A stretch of DNA of 42,359 nucleotides from the NCBI GenBank assembly GCA_900759665.1, contig CAAEWE010000067.1, positions 1 to 42,359 of the forward strand. The letters are read 5' to 3'. Position numbers and translations under genes: made by a program. Within the stretch, counting starts at the first letter, position 1; the number at the start of each line of letters is the position of its first letter. Shown here piece after piece: positions 31,409-41,700 of this stretch. This stretch comes from Lachnospiraceae bacterium. GTDB lineage: Bacteria; Bacillota; Clostridia; Lachnospirales; Lachnospiraceae. The notes under the pieces are model-generated. The model had not been told where the DNA came from. It ran no database searches and worked only from the letters and a program-made list of their open reading frames with translations.

Positions 31409-34400
31409 CTATTTTTTACCCGTTTCGTATAATCTCTCCACATCTATGGTGCCATCCTCCAAAAGATCCAGAAGAATATCTACTAACCCAGGATCAAACT
31501 GTGTTCCTCTTCCTTTCCGAAGCTCCTCCAGCACAAAATCAAGATCCAGCTTTTTGCGGTAAACACGGTTGGCAGTCATAGCATCAAATGCATCAGCAAT
31601 TCCAATGATCCTGGCATTCAGAGGAATCTCCTCTCCCTTCAGACCATTTACATACCCTTTGCCATCATATCGTTCATGATGATAAAGTGCCCCCTCATCC
31701 ACATGTTCAATAAACGTAAAATGCTTTAATATCTCCGCTCCCCGGAGTACGTGAGACTTCATCACTCCATACTCTTCGTCAGTCAGCCGCCCCGCTTTAT
31801 TCAGAATGCGATCCGGGATAGCAATCTTTCCAATGTCATGAAGAAGTGCGGTTTTACGAAGCACCTCCTGATCCTCTTTACTGTATCCCAGTTTCTCTGC
31901 AATCATTACAGAATACTCTGAAACTCTCTGGGAATGCTGGCTGGTGTTTTCATCCTTGGCATCCACCGTTCTTGCAATCGTAATGATCGTTTCATTACCC
32001 ATCTGGATCTGATTTCTGGCAAGTTCTAATTCCTTCTTCTGAAGATTAAGCTTTTTCTGGATCTGTGTCCGGACGAGCAGCCAGGTCAGATACACGATTG
32101 CCAGCACCAGTACAATTCCATAATAGACATAAAACCACCAGTGGTCATAAATTTCTTTGTCCTTGATGATCTGATATGTGCTTTCCTCGATCACCTTCGT
32201 CTTCTGATGATCGTACACCGCCATATGGAAAACATAATCCCCGGTGGGCAGATCGGTATAGACGATACTTTTCAGTTCACTCTGTGGAAGGACCATCGGC
32301 TCCTTGTCATACCCTTCCAGCCACACCCGGACGTAAGGATCATTCACAGAATAGTTGACCACCTCCGGTATGATCTCCACCCGGTTCACACCTCTTGAAA
32401 TATGCAATGGTTCTCCACGTTCTACATAATAGGTTTCTCCATCCATTTTGATGGACTTCATCAGCATACGATAAGAAAAATTATGGGAATTATAATCGTT
32501 CATATTCATATATACTGCACCAAATCCACCGGACAGATATAAATTATCGTTCCCATCAATATAATTCCATGCATTGGGAGTCAGAGACTCCTGCAGACCT
32601 TTCGTAGCATTTAACAGATCATAATCCAGCTTTTCTCCATTTTCCAATTTCTTTTTATCTACAACGTAAATTCCTGCGGAACTGAGTACAAAAAGCTCCC
32701 CCTTCTTTCCCTCCACGACATCGTAATTGTTATAATATGGAAAATTATCCAGAATACGGATCCTGTCGTTTTTCATAAAACAGAGGCTGTTGCTTGTTAC
32801 AATGATCAGTCCTCCGTTATCTGTATCTTCTACCATGCGCAGAATGACATCGGAGCTTAATCCGTTCCCCCTCTTGTAATAACTCTGCACTTTATGATCA
32901 CGGATCACTGCAATTCCATTTCCATCCGTACCTGCCAGAAGAGTACCATCCTCCTGCTGGAACATACACAATATCTTGGGATTCGATAATCCATTCATGA
33001 CACCGATATTCTCCGACACCGTTCCATTCTGTACAAAAGAAATACCAAGATCTCCTGCCAGAGCAATGGTTCCGTCACTTAATTCCAATGCGGTTCGGAA
33101 TTTATCTCCCAAAAGACCGTCTTTTTCAGAATAAATCCGGATCGATCCATCCTCTGATACTTTCCAGACACCTTCTCCGGAAGTACATACCCAGAGATTC
33201 CCCTGACTATCCTCCATCAGACATCGCACCCGGATGCCATTGAGTTTCTGAGATAAAGCAGTATGTTTTTGTTTGGTTATCCTGCCATTTACAACCTTTA
33301 ATCCGCTGTCCGTTCCAAAGTATACATCGCCCTTCCACCGGATCACCGTATTGACAACATCCTCGTCCAATCCTGCCTCGGTAAAGATCTCCGTAAAGAC
33401 CGACCGGCACAGCCGGAGCAGTCCCAGCCTGGATGAAGTAAACCAGAGATTTCCCTGATAATCAATGAGCATATGATCAATGGAACTGTTAAACTTGTTG
33501 GTATTCACACTGTGATATGTCCCATCCCCATCCAGAAAACCGGTGCCATTGTCCGTGCAGACAAAAATCTCCTGATTCTCAGACATATGAAGGGATTTTA
33601 TATTTACCAGATCCCCACAGGATATCGTCCGGAGCTTCTGCAGCTTTTCTCCCTTTACTTTATAAACCTCAATGCGGTTATCCGTCCTGCCCACATATAA
33701 TCTGCCCTGATCATCAAACATACAGCAGGAATATACTGCCTTGTATGTCTTTTTCTGCAGATGCTGAATAACTTTCCCCTTAGAAAGCAGATACAGGCTC
33801 CCTTCATCCGTCACTGCCGCCACATGATCCTTCTGATCTGCAGACAGGCTTTTTGTATAAGTGATCCCGGTAACAATGTCACTGACCGAAAGACCACCGG
33901 ACAGGGAAACAATCGCAAGGGCATCTGAGGTACCCACGTAAAAAGTCCCATCGGAGCATTCCGTAATACACCGGACAGAGTCCGCCGGAAGTCCCTGGGA
34001 AGAGTCTACCACATTGGATATCTCCTCATTAATACAGATGGATATGCCGCTGTCATTTGTTCCGATCCAGAGTCTGCCCGCCTCATCCGTATACAGACAG
34101 TTTACGTTTTTGACAGAATCATAATGATCCATCCATTGAAACCTGCTTCCGTTATACCGGTAAAGTCCACCGTAGGTACCGATCCATAAAATACCATCCT
34201 TTGTCTGGGCAATATCATTGGCCTTGCCACCCGGAAGTCCGTTCGCATCATTATAAATCGTCTGTACATACGTATTATAGGAATGATCCTGTGTTGTCTG
34301 TGCGGACACAGCCACAGAATCCCCAAAAAACGATCCCAAAAGCAAAAAACCGATGATAATACCGGTTTTAATATGATTCGGACTGATATTGTGTGCTGTT

Positions 34401-34963
34401 TCCTTCTTCTGACATGCCTTATATCCATGCCATATACGAAGTCCCACATAAAGAGCTACCAATGTAACGACCTTATCCAAAAAATCCACATAAAACTCAC
34501 CGATCACACCCCTCATCCAGGAATGCATCCCCATCTGTCCCAGCAGATCGCTCACTCCGTCTCCCCAGATATTACCTGTTTTCCCGCCAAAAAATACATA
34601 ATTTAACGGAACAGATACTACAATGGAGAGTATCGTGATCAGAAAACTCAGAGACATCGTCTTAAATAAATCCCTTAAATATCCCTTCGCCGCATAATAA
34701 CCGGTCAATACGCCGACCGCAATATTGGTCAAGGCGTAAATATAAGATGCTTGATGATAAAATCCATAGATCACATTCGTTGCCGCTCCCACAACTGCCC
34801 CACAAAACGGTCCCAAAGCGTAAGCACTGCATACGGTTCCAAATGAATCCATCCATACCGGAAGCTTCAAGACTGCCGCGATCCATTTTCCAAGACAATT
34901 TATCAGAATACACCCTATAATAAACAGACTGATCTGATAATTCTTCCTGTGCTGCATTTTCAT
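31409..34963 (-). CDS. giant membrane receptor: ECF-S-like domain, propeller, Y_Y_Y, HD-GYP output (1184 aa)
   Basis: Residues 1-185 hold about six spans and resemble ECF-transporter substrate-binding (S) components (LPVWMDSFGTVCSAYALGPFCGAVVGA-type pattern). After another span near 200-220 come propeller repeats of the two-component-regulator type (GILWIGTYGGLYRYNG, GRLWIGTNDSGI, GNLWFTSSRLGLLRL, GNLWVCTSGEGVWKV), about 235-830, then a Y_Y_Y-like beta domain, a span near 940-965, a short coiled coil and an HD-GYP domain (about 990-1165). HDIGK is at 1042-1046, and HHERYDGKGYVNGL has GYV where GYP is usual. HD-GYP domains normally degrade c-di-GMP. GAGAGG serves ATGs at 34963 and 34957. Confidence 0.85.
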   Translation of the reverse strand: MKMQHRKNYQISLFIIGCILINCLGKWIAAVLKLPVWMDSFGTVCSAYALGPFCGAVVGAATNVIYGFYHQASYIYALTNIAVGVLTGYYAAKGYLRDLFKTMSLSFLITILSIVVSVPLNYVFFGGKTGNIWGDGVSDLLGQMGMHSWMRGVIGEFYVDFLDKVVTLVALYVGLRIWHGYKACQKKETAHNISPNHIKTGIIIGFLLLGSFFGDSVAVSAQTTQDHSYNTYVQTIYNDANGLPGGKANDIAQTKDGILWIGTYGGLYRYNGSRFQWMDHYDSVKNVNCLYTDEAGRLWIGTNDSGISICINEEISNVVDSSQGLPADSVRCITECSDGTFYVGTSDALAIVSLSGGLSVSDIVTGITYTKSLSADQKDHVAAVTDEGSLYLLSKGKVIQHLQKKTYKAVYSCCMFDDQGRLYVGRTDNRIEVYKVKGEKLQKLRTISCGDLVNIKSLHMSENQEIFVCTDNGTGFLDGDGTYHSVNTNKFNSSIDHMLIDYQGNLWFTSSRLGLLRLCRSVFTEIFTEAGLDEDVVNTVIRWKGDVYFGTDSGLKVVNGRITKQKHTALSQKLNGIRVRCLMEDSQGNLWVCTSGEGVWKVSEDGSIRIYSEKDGLLGDKFRTALELSDGTIALAGDLGISFVQNGTVSENIGVMNGLSNPKILCMFQQEDGTLLAGTDGNGIAVIRDHKVQSYYKRGNGLSSDVILRMVEDTDNGGLIIVTSNSLCFMKNDRIRILDNFPYYNNYDVVEGKKGELFVLSSAGIYVVDKKKLENGEKLDYDLLNATKGLQESLTPNAWNYIDGNDNLYLSGGFGAVYMNMNDYNSHNFSYRMLMKSIKMDGETYYVERGEPLHISRGVNRVEIIPEVVNYSVNDPYVRVWLEGYDKEPMVLPQSELKSIVYTDLPTGDYVFHMAVYDHQKTKVIEESTYQIIKDKEIYDHWWFYVYYGIVLVLAIVYLTWLLVRTQIQKKLNLQKKELELARNQIQMGNETIITIARTVDAKDENTSQHSQRVSEYSVMIAEKLGYSKEDQEVLRKTALLHDIGKIAIPDRILNKAGRLTDEEYGVMKSHVLRGAEILKHFTFIEHVDEGALYHHERYDGKGYVNGLKGEEIPLNARIIGIADAFDAMTANRVYRKKLDLDFVLEELRKGRGTQFDPGLVDILLDLLEDGTIDVERLYETGKK

Positions 34964-35207
34964 ACCTCTCTTTCCTGATGCCTGAACTTCTCTTTCGTGC
35001 TACGACAATTATAAACATTTTTTTATAATGAGACAAGCTGTTTCATTGTATTTCTTTTTTGATTTTGTATTTTTATGATATGTGTGATAAACTCAAGCGT
35101 GATAAAACAAGTTTCTGTACAAAATAACCATATGGTGCAAAGGTAACGGCAGATCTGTCTGTAGATACGCCAAACCGCAGATGTCTGCAGCAAGGGGAGG
35201 AAGCAAT

Positions 35208-36152
35208 ATGATTTCTATTGATCTGATCACAGGATTTCTGGGATCCGGCAAAACAACTTTTATTAAAAAATACGCAAAATACCTGATTGATCAGGGAAAA
35301 AACATTGGGATATTAGAAAATGATTTCGGTGCTGTAAACGTGGATGCAATGCTGCTTCAGGATATTCTTGGAGAGAACTGCACTTTGGAAATGGTGGCAG
35401 GCGGGTGTGACGCAGACTGTCACCGGCGCCGCTTTAAAACAAAACTCATTGCTATGGGTATGTGCGGATACGACCGTGTTCTGGTGGAACCTTCCGGCAT
35501 CTTTGATATGGATGAGTTTTTTGATGTACTGCATGAAGACCCATTGGATCGCTGGTACGAAATCGGAAGTGTGATCACCGTCATTGATGCCGGAACAGAT
35601 ACTACACTCTCCGAATCCTCCCGTTTTCTGCTGGCTTCCCAGGCAGCCCAGGCAGGTACGATCCTTTACAGCCATGTGCAGGAAACGCAGGACTGCGTCC
35701 TTTCCACTACGAAACAGTATGTAGCAGATCTTATGGAGAGCCTCCGGTGTTCTGCCCCGTCCGGTCAGTTTATCCTGCAAAAGGACTGGGATAAACTGCT
35801 TCCGGCTGACTTTGAAAACATCATGCATTCCGGTTATCATTCCGCCGATTACCGCAAGATGTGGCTGGACGAAAAAAAGACTTATGACAGCCTTTATTTT
35901 ATGAATATGGAGTTTACCGAAAGCTTTCTACGGGAATCCTGTACCCAAATATTAAAAGACCCTGCCTGCGGCAAAGTCTTTCGTATCAAGGGATTTCAAA
36001 AACTTCCGGATAATACCTGGATCGCTGTCAATGCAACTCATCAGAATACAGAGATCCATCCGGTTCCAAATGGACAGGCAATTCTGATCGTCATCGGGGA
36101 GGGGCTGCATCCGGAAGCAATTGAGGCCTGCTGGGGAAAGTCAAATCCTTAA
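35208..36152 (+). CDS. CobW-like (G3E-type) P-loop protein (314 aa)
   Basis: The N-terminal domain has Walker A GFLGSGKTTF (9-18), NDFGAVNVDAMLL and the Walker B-type VLVEPSGIFD, all typical of G3E metal-insertion GTPases (CobW/UreG/HypB group). The usual CxCC metal motif is replaced by GGCDADC (cysteines five residues apart including ends), and the guanine-specificity NKxD is not visible where TILYSHVQETQD stands. The C-terminal part (about 220-314) looks like the CobW C-terminal domain (VFRIKGFQKLPDNTWIAVNATHQNTEI-type pattern). The start at 35208 has GGGGAGG seven bases upstream. A metal or cobalamin-related role is likely. It is a single plus-strand gene with no operon partner. Confidence 0.8.
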   Translation: MISIDLITGFLGSGKTTFIKKYAKYLIDQGKNIGILENDFGAVNVDAMLLQDILGENCTLEMVAGGCDADCHRRRFKTKLIAMGMCGYDRVLVEPSGIFDMDEFFDVLHEDPLDRWYEIGSVITVIDAGTDTTLSESSRFLLASQAAQAGTILYSHVQETQDCVLSTTKQYVADLMESLRCSAPSGQFILQKDWDKLLPADFENIMHSGYHSADYRKMWLDEKKTYDSLYFMNMEFTESFLRESCTQILKDPACGKVFRIKGFQKLPDNTWIAVNATHQNTEIHPVPNGQAILIVIGEGLHPEAIEACWGKSNP

Positions 36153-36243
36153 CCCCCGACAAAACATCTTCACAAAAATCTGCCCCTCTTTCGTCCGGTG
36201 GAAAAAGCAAAATGAATATATGTAACATTCCCCATAGAGTCTC

Positions 36244-37632
36244 TTATGCCTCCTCCGGAATCTTCTGAATGATCGTACGGTAAATCCGGATCAGGAATGT
36301 CAATGATACTGCAAAAGAAATAATCTCTGCGATCGGGAAGGACCACCATACCATATGAAGTCCGCCGATCCTTGCCAGAATATATGCCGCCGGTATCAGC
36401 ACGAATAACTGACGCATGATCGATACGATCATACTGAATACGGCCTTACCCAGTGCCTGGAATACCGTGCCGGCAATGATACAAAACCATGCGATCAGAT
36501 AATGGATCCCGATGATCCGAAGTGCCGGTACACCGATCGCCAGGAGATTGTCAGAGGCATTAAACAGTCCCAGAAGCATCTGCGGAATTGACTCAAACAA
36601 AAGGAATCCGATAAAAGTCAGGCAGAATGCAACCGTCATACTGAGCTTAATAGTATGTACCATACGCTTTCTTTTCTGTGCACCATAATTGTATGCAATG
36701 ATCGGAGTGATCCCATTGTTTAGTCCAAACACCGGCATAAAGAAAAAGCTCTGCAGCTTGAAATATACTCCAAACACTGCGGTTGCTGTCGCCGAAAAAT
36801 CAATCAGGATCCGGTTCATACAATAAGTCATGATAGATCCGATGGACTGCATAATGATGGACGGAATCCCGACGGCATAGATATTCCCGATAATCTTTCC
36901 GTCCGGTCGGAAGCCCTTGAGCTCCACATTGACCTCAGGATTAAATTTATGATGGCAAATTCCTGCTACGACTCCGGCAACACACTGTCCGATGACAGTG
37001 GCAACGGCAGCTCCTGTCACACCCATTTTCGGAGCACCGCACAGACCAAAGATCAGGATCGGATCCAGGATAATATTGGTGAGTGCACCGGTCAGCTGGG
37101 AAGTCATACTAAAGATCGTCTTTCCTGTGGAAGTCAGCAGACGCTCAAAGAAAAACTGGGCAAACAAACCGAAAGAAAAGATCATAACCGTACTGAGATA
37201 CTCAATTCCCATGGTCATGATCTCCGGATCCGCATTGCCGGCCTGACTGGCATAAAACGGTCTCACCACGGTAAATCCAAGGATCAGGAATAAAATATAA
37301 CTCAGCATATAAATAAATGCACCATTGGTTGCAATCCTGTCCGCCAGCTTCCGGTTCTTCTCTCCCAAAGATCTGGAAACCAGGGCATTCATACCAACAC
37401 CGGTACCGGCTCCCACGGCGATCAAAAGCGTCTGGAGCGGAAACGCCAGAGATACGGCTGTCAGTGCGTTTTCCGAAAGCTTTGCCACAAATATACTGTC
37501 CACAATATTGTACAATGCCTGTACCAGCATGGAAACCATCATCGGCAGTGACATATTAAAAACCAATTTTCCGATTGGCATTATCCCCATTTTGTTTTCT
37601 GCAACAGGGGCAGCATTCTGATGTTCATTCAT
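36244..37632 (-). CDS. MATE family multidrug efflux transporter (462 aa)
   Basis: An inner-membrane cation/drug antiporter with about twelve spans. Family features are PIGKLVFNMSLPMMVSMLVQALYNIVDSIFVAKLSENALTAVSLAFP-type opening (pattern), the second-half counterpart IMQSIGSIMTYCMNRIL, VFGVYFKLQSFFFMPVFGLNNGITPIIAYNYGAQ-type pattern and the GxxxALGKAVFSM segment near the end. The length is normal. Substrate unknown. The leader carries a perfect hairpin or operator (37698-37719), and a promoter lies at 37746-37775, so expression may be controlled by a local repressor encoded elsewhere. Confidence 0.92.
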   Translation of the reverse strand: MNEHQNAAPVAENKMGIMPIGKLVFNMSLPMMVSMLVQALYNIVDSIFVAKLSENALTAVSLAFPLQTLLIAVGAGTGVGMNALVSRSLGEKNRKLADRIATNGAFIYMLSYILFLILGFTVVRPFYASQAGNADPEIMTMGIEYLSTVMIFSFGLFAQFFFERLLTSTGKTIFSMTSQLTGALTNIILDPILIFGLCGAPKMGVTGAAVATVIGQCVAGVVAGICHHKFNPEVNVELKGFRPDGKIIGNIYAVGIPSIIMQSIGSIMTYCMNRILIDFSATATAVFGVYFKLQSFFFMPVFGLNNGITPIIAYNYGAQKRKRMVHTIKLSMTVAFCLTFIGFLLFESIPQMLLGLFNASDNLLAIGVPALRIIGIHYLIAWFCIIAGTVFQALGKAVFSMIVSIMRQLFVLIPAAYILARIGGLHMVWWSFPIAEIISFAVSLTFLIRIYRTIIQKIPEEA

Positions 37633-37697
37633 AATCGTCTTACATTCCTTTCTATACTGCCCGCAAACTTATTTGAGAGCAATCTGTAGTATCAGAT

Positions 37698-37719
37698 GGG
37701 ACAAAATAACTTTTGTCCC
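37698..37719 (-). promoter_or_regulatory. perfect inverted repeat in the MATE leader
   Basis: GGGACAAAA / TTTTGTCCC, nine perfect pairs around a 4-base centre, lies about 20-40 bases after the expected transcription start of the MATE gene. It could be a repressor operator or an RNA hairpin; no T-run follows on the minus strand, so it is not a terminator. Confidence 0.45.
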
Positions 37720-37745
37720 TGACATTTCTATATGTCCAAATGAAT

Positions 37746-37775
37746 ATTCTATCATGAATCGGATTACTTTGGCAA
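37746..37775 (-). promoter_or_regulatory. promoter of the MATE gene
   Basis: TTGCCA (37775-37770), an 18-base spacer and TAGAAT (37751-37746) on the minus strand, with ATGA before the -10. Confidence 0.45.
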
Positions 37776-37820
37776 CTTTTTAAAGGGAACTTGATACGAA
37801 AATCTTTCTTTTTTTACTGT

Positions 37821-38771
37821 TTAAATGTGATTTTTCTGATAATTGGCACAGAACCGGCAGCCCTCACTCCCTCCGATACAACTGGCACAATCCCCGCAAT
37901 CTGACAGAATATCCTCTCTGCTGACCAGATAGATTCCCACAATGCTCATCAACGGATCCATCTTCCCGTCCTTCCAGCAAATTCCAGACTTTGGTGTATC
38001 CATCAGTCCTAAAAGCTTTGGTGCCGCCGCAAGCTCCATCCCATAAAATCCGGGACCAAAGGACGGGCTGCAATAGTGTCTGCTCATAACGCTGTGCTTT
38101 CTCTCCAGATATCCCTGCAGCCACTCTCTGACCACATCCATACAGGCAATCTGAAAAATCTCCAGATAATACTGCGTCAGCAGCGAATCCGTCCCCTCCA
38201 TTTCAAATAACGGTGCGTGGAAAGCATATACATATCCTGTCTCAATCTGACTGCGTTCAATACGTTCCAGCACATTGCAGAAGATCTCCTGCCCGCCAAA
38301 CACAAAGCGGTCTTCCCGGATGCACTCCTTCGCAAAGGGCTGTATCAATACGTTCAGACGATAGAGATATTTATGCTTTTCCAGAATATTTGTGATGCTG
38401 CTGATCGCCGCTGCCCGGTGCTGCCGATGCATCTCCGGCTCCATCTGCTCCCAGGATGCGATCTGTGCCATCCTGTCCCATATCTGCTCCCGCAGATTCC
38501 ATATGTTGATAGAAATTTCCTGATCCTGCTGCCCAAGCTGCTCCAAGACCTTTTCATACATTTCCGGACGGTGCACCACCGTACAGCCGCTGCAATCCCT
38601 GATACGCTGACCCTTCGCATTCAGAATATAATCCGGATGCCCGAGACAGTTTTCCTTTAGATATAACGGACAGTAACAGAACAGGCAGTTGAAGGAAGAT
38701 GAGTCTGCAACGTCGTGACAGGGGAAATATTCACATTGTTTGTTTTGGTAAAATTTATAGGTGTTGTTCAT
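37821..38771 (-). CDS. Cys-rich small domain plus MetH-activation-like domain protein (316 aa)
   Basis: Residues about 1-75 match the cysteine-rich small domain (KFYQNKQCEYFPCH, FNCLFCYCPLY, RDCSGCTVVHRPEMYE), a putative metal-binding module often found near cobalamin genes. A helical middle of unknown type follows. The last 80 residues (SPSFGPGFYGMELAAAPKLL, then GIYLVSREDILSDCGDCASC and EGCRFC) resemble the activation domain of B12-dependent methionine synthase as found in clostridial stand-alone proteins, with a terminal cysteine cluster. The start at 38771 has AAGGAG six bases upstream. It begins 13 bases after hsdR on the same strand. A corrinoid-linked role is inference. Confidence 0.65.
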   Translation of the reverse strand: MNNTYKFYQNKQCEYFPCHDVADSSSFNCLFCYCPLYLKENCLGHPDYILNAKGQRIRDCSGCTVVHRPEMYEKVLEQLGQQDQEISINIWNLREQIWDRMAQIASWEQMEPEMHRQHRAAAISSITNILEKHKYLYRLNVLIQPFAKECIREDRFVFGGQEIFCNVLERIERSQIETGYVYAFHAPLFEMEGTDSLLTQYYLEIFQIACMDVVREWLQGYLERKHSVMSRHYCSPSFGPGFYGMELAAAPKLLGLMDTPKSGICWKDGKMDPLMSIVGIYLVSREDILSDCGDCASCIGGSEGCRFCANYQKNHI

Positions 38772-38784
38772 ATTGACTCCTTCG

Positions 38785-41700
38785 TTATGATATTGCCGCA
38801 TTTGCATTGATCTGATCAATGACAGACCGGATATTTCCCCACACATTCAGATCCTGGAAAATCTCAACCACACTGCCCTGATCTGTGAATGGTGACTCCT
38901 GCAATACAGAAAGATCCTTCATAACCCCGTTTCGCACGATATATTCCACGATCTGATTCACAAAATATATCTGTCTGCTGTCTAAATTCACATCATCCAG
39001 AAACATGGAAAACGCTTCTTTGGCAGCCTTCATATCCATTCCTACAATCTCCCGGACAAACTCCCCCAACGGCTTATCACCGTATTCCTTCTCATAATCT
39101 TCCTTCGTCCCTACTTCATCCCACAAGATCTGCTCCAGGCTCTCCAGATCCATAGAGGTAAGGGGTTGATTGGATTTCAACTTTGCAATAACGATATTGT
39201 CCTGGTGCTTTCGGATATAATACTCTGCCTTTGCCTTGTAATTTTTCAATTCGTCATTTTCCAATTCCGCTTCTCTTCGTTCCATAGAAAGTATCTGATC
39301 TGTAAAATCCGTATCATATTTGCAGTGAGCCTCCCCGGAAATAATGTTCATCAGGCCACGCAGACTTTTGCGAATATGCTCAAAGTCATCAATGCCCGCA
39401 TGCTCCACATAATCTGTATTCAGAATTTTTTGTATTAATTCTGATTCCGCTCCTACCTCCGGGATATTGGATACTCCCGCAAGACCGGAAACCTTTTTGA
39501 AAAGGTCACTTTTATATCTGCCAAATTTCTTTCCTGCCAGCAAAGCCAGCTCCATTCCATAGATCAATGCGTCAAAGCGTACCGCCATCACATCGTCCGG
39601 ATCCGGCAGAATCAGTGGAGAAAGTTCTTCTCTGACAATCAATGTGTCCTCATACGTTATTGTCTGATATCCCGTCTCTGTAGAATACATATCCACATAT
39701 TTTAAATGCTGTCTGACATCAAATTTGTCTCTTTTCAATTCCCGCACTTTTCCCAGCATTGTTTCAATCAGCTGTTTCCGATATGTTTTCAGACGCTCCT
39801 GCTGATATTCCGCATTTTGCAGTTTATATGCCATCTCAAATTCCATGGAAAAAATAGCTCCCTGCAAAGCCATCTGATTTTTGGATGCACTTCCTTTATT
39901 CATCCGGAAAAACTCAAAATTACTGCAAAAATCAAATATATAAAATTTATCTTTATCATTTCCATCGATCAGATTTTCACACAGTCTTGTTCCCCTGCCG
40001 ATCATCTGCCAGAACTTTGCCTTACTCATCACTTTCTTAAAAAACACCAGATTTAGTATCTCCGGAACATCAATTCCGGTGTCCATCATATCAACAGAAA
40101 TAGCAATCTGCGGCATCTTCTTGGGATCAGAAAACTCATCGATCGCACTCTGCGCATTCCGGATATAATTGTCGATCACAACCGCAAAAGGTTTCCCCGG
40201 CTGATTTAACTCCGGATATTCCTGATTAAAGATCTCCAGAATCTTTTCTGCGTGATGATGATTCTTTGCAAAAATAATGGTTTTTCCAATCTTCTGTCCA
40301 TAATCAACCTTTAACCCGTCCCGCATCAGTATATGGAGTACTTTCTTGATGGTATCCGCATTAAAAATCCATGTATTTAACGCCGAAGATTCAATCCTCT
40401 CAGGAACACTTCCATCTTCCGTTTCAAAGGTTTTCTCATATGTTTCCTTTTCTTCCTCTGAGAGCTCTTCGTAAGTAATTCCTTCGTCTATAAATTTGGT
40501 TTTGGTTTCTATGGAAAGATAATCCACAAGATATTCGTCTTTTACTGCCTGTGCCAGTTCATATCCATAAGTAGGCACTCTGTTTTCCAATTCAAAAATA
40601 CTGTATGTATTTTTGTCAATTTCATCCTTAGGTGTTGCGGTCAGCCCCACCAATGGTGCATCAAAATAGTTAAAAATATCCCTATACTTGTTATAAATGG
40701 ATCGATGTGCCTCATCACAAATCACAAGGTCAAAATGACCACAGGAAAAAATACTCCCATGCTCATCGCTGGCCGAATCAATCCGGTTCATCATTGTCTG
40801 ATATGTCGAAAAAATACAATGAGCTGTATAATCGTCCTCTTCCACTAAATTAGCACAGGACAAATTCGACAAATGGTTCACAAAGCTTCTTTTTGCCTGC
40901 GTAACCAAAGAATTGCGGTCCGCAAGAAATAATATATTTTTGATCCAGCCCGCATCCAGCAAAACCTTACACAATGCAATGACCGTTCTCGTCTTCCCAG
41001 AACCAGTCGCCATCACAAGCAATGCCTTCCTCCGGTTTCTCTGATCAAAACTGTCACAGACAGCCCGTACCGCAGCCTCCTGATAATAACGTCCGGCAAT
41101 TTGTTTATCCACAGACATATGCGACAATCCGGTTCTCATCCGGTACAAATTAAATAACTTTTCCAGATCACGTTTTGAATAGATCATAGCGACCTTTCGC
41201 TCCGGATACTGGTTATCAATGATCCTGGTCTCAAATCCATTGGTCAGAAATACAACCGGTCTGCGATGATATTCTCTCTCCAGAATATCCGCATACAGCT
41301 TCGCCTGCTGCCTGCCTTTTGCAACATCAGCACAGCTTTCTTTGGCCTCTACCACTGCCAGCGGTTTATGACTGTCATCATACAGCACATAATCTGCTCG
41401 TCCCTTTCCCGAGTCCGTCGGCATGCCCTGAAGCGTAACCTCATTGATCCAGTCCTTTCCCTCTGTCCATCCGGCATCCGAAAGCAGGGAATCAATATAG
41501 ATCTTACGAGTCTTATATTCGGAAAGATCCAACGGCTTCGGAACATACGTCTGGATCTTTTCCTCTCTCTTCGCTGTCAGTTCTTCTTTGAGTGCTTTAT
41601 TCTCCGCGATCAATGCTTTCAGATCTACATCCGGCAGCACTTCCTTCTGTATAATTTCCTGTTCCTGTTTTAGCAGATCCGGATCATAAGTTTTTTCTTC

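Noticed and set aside
35080..35207. Leader of the CobW-like gene considered as a cobalamin or other riboswitch
   Set aside because: I could not find the B12-box or another conserved aptamer core; only a short GCAGA/TCTGC palindrome is present.
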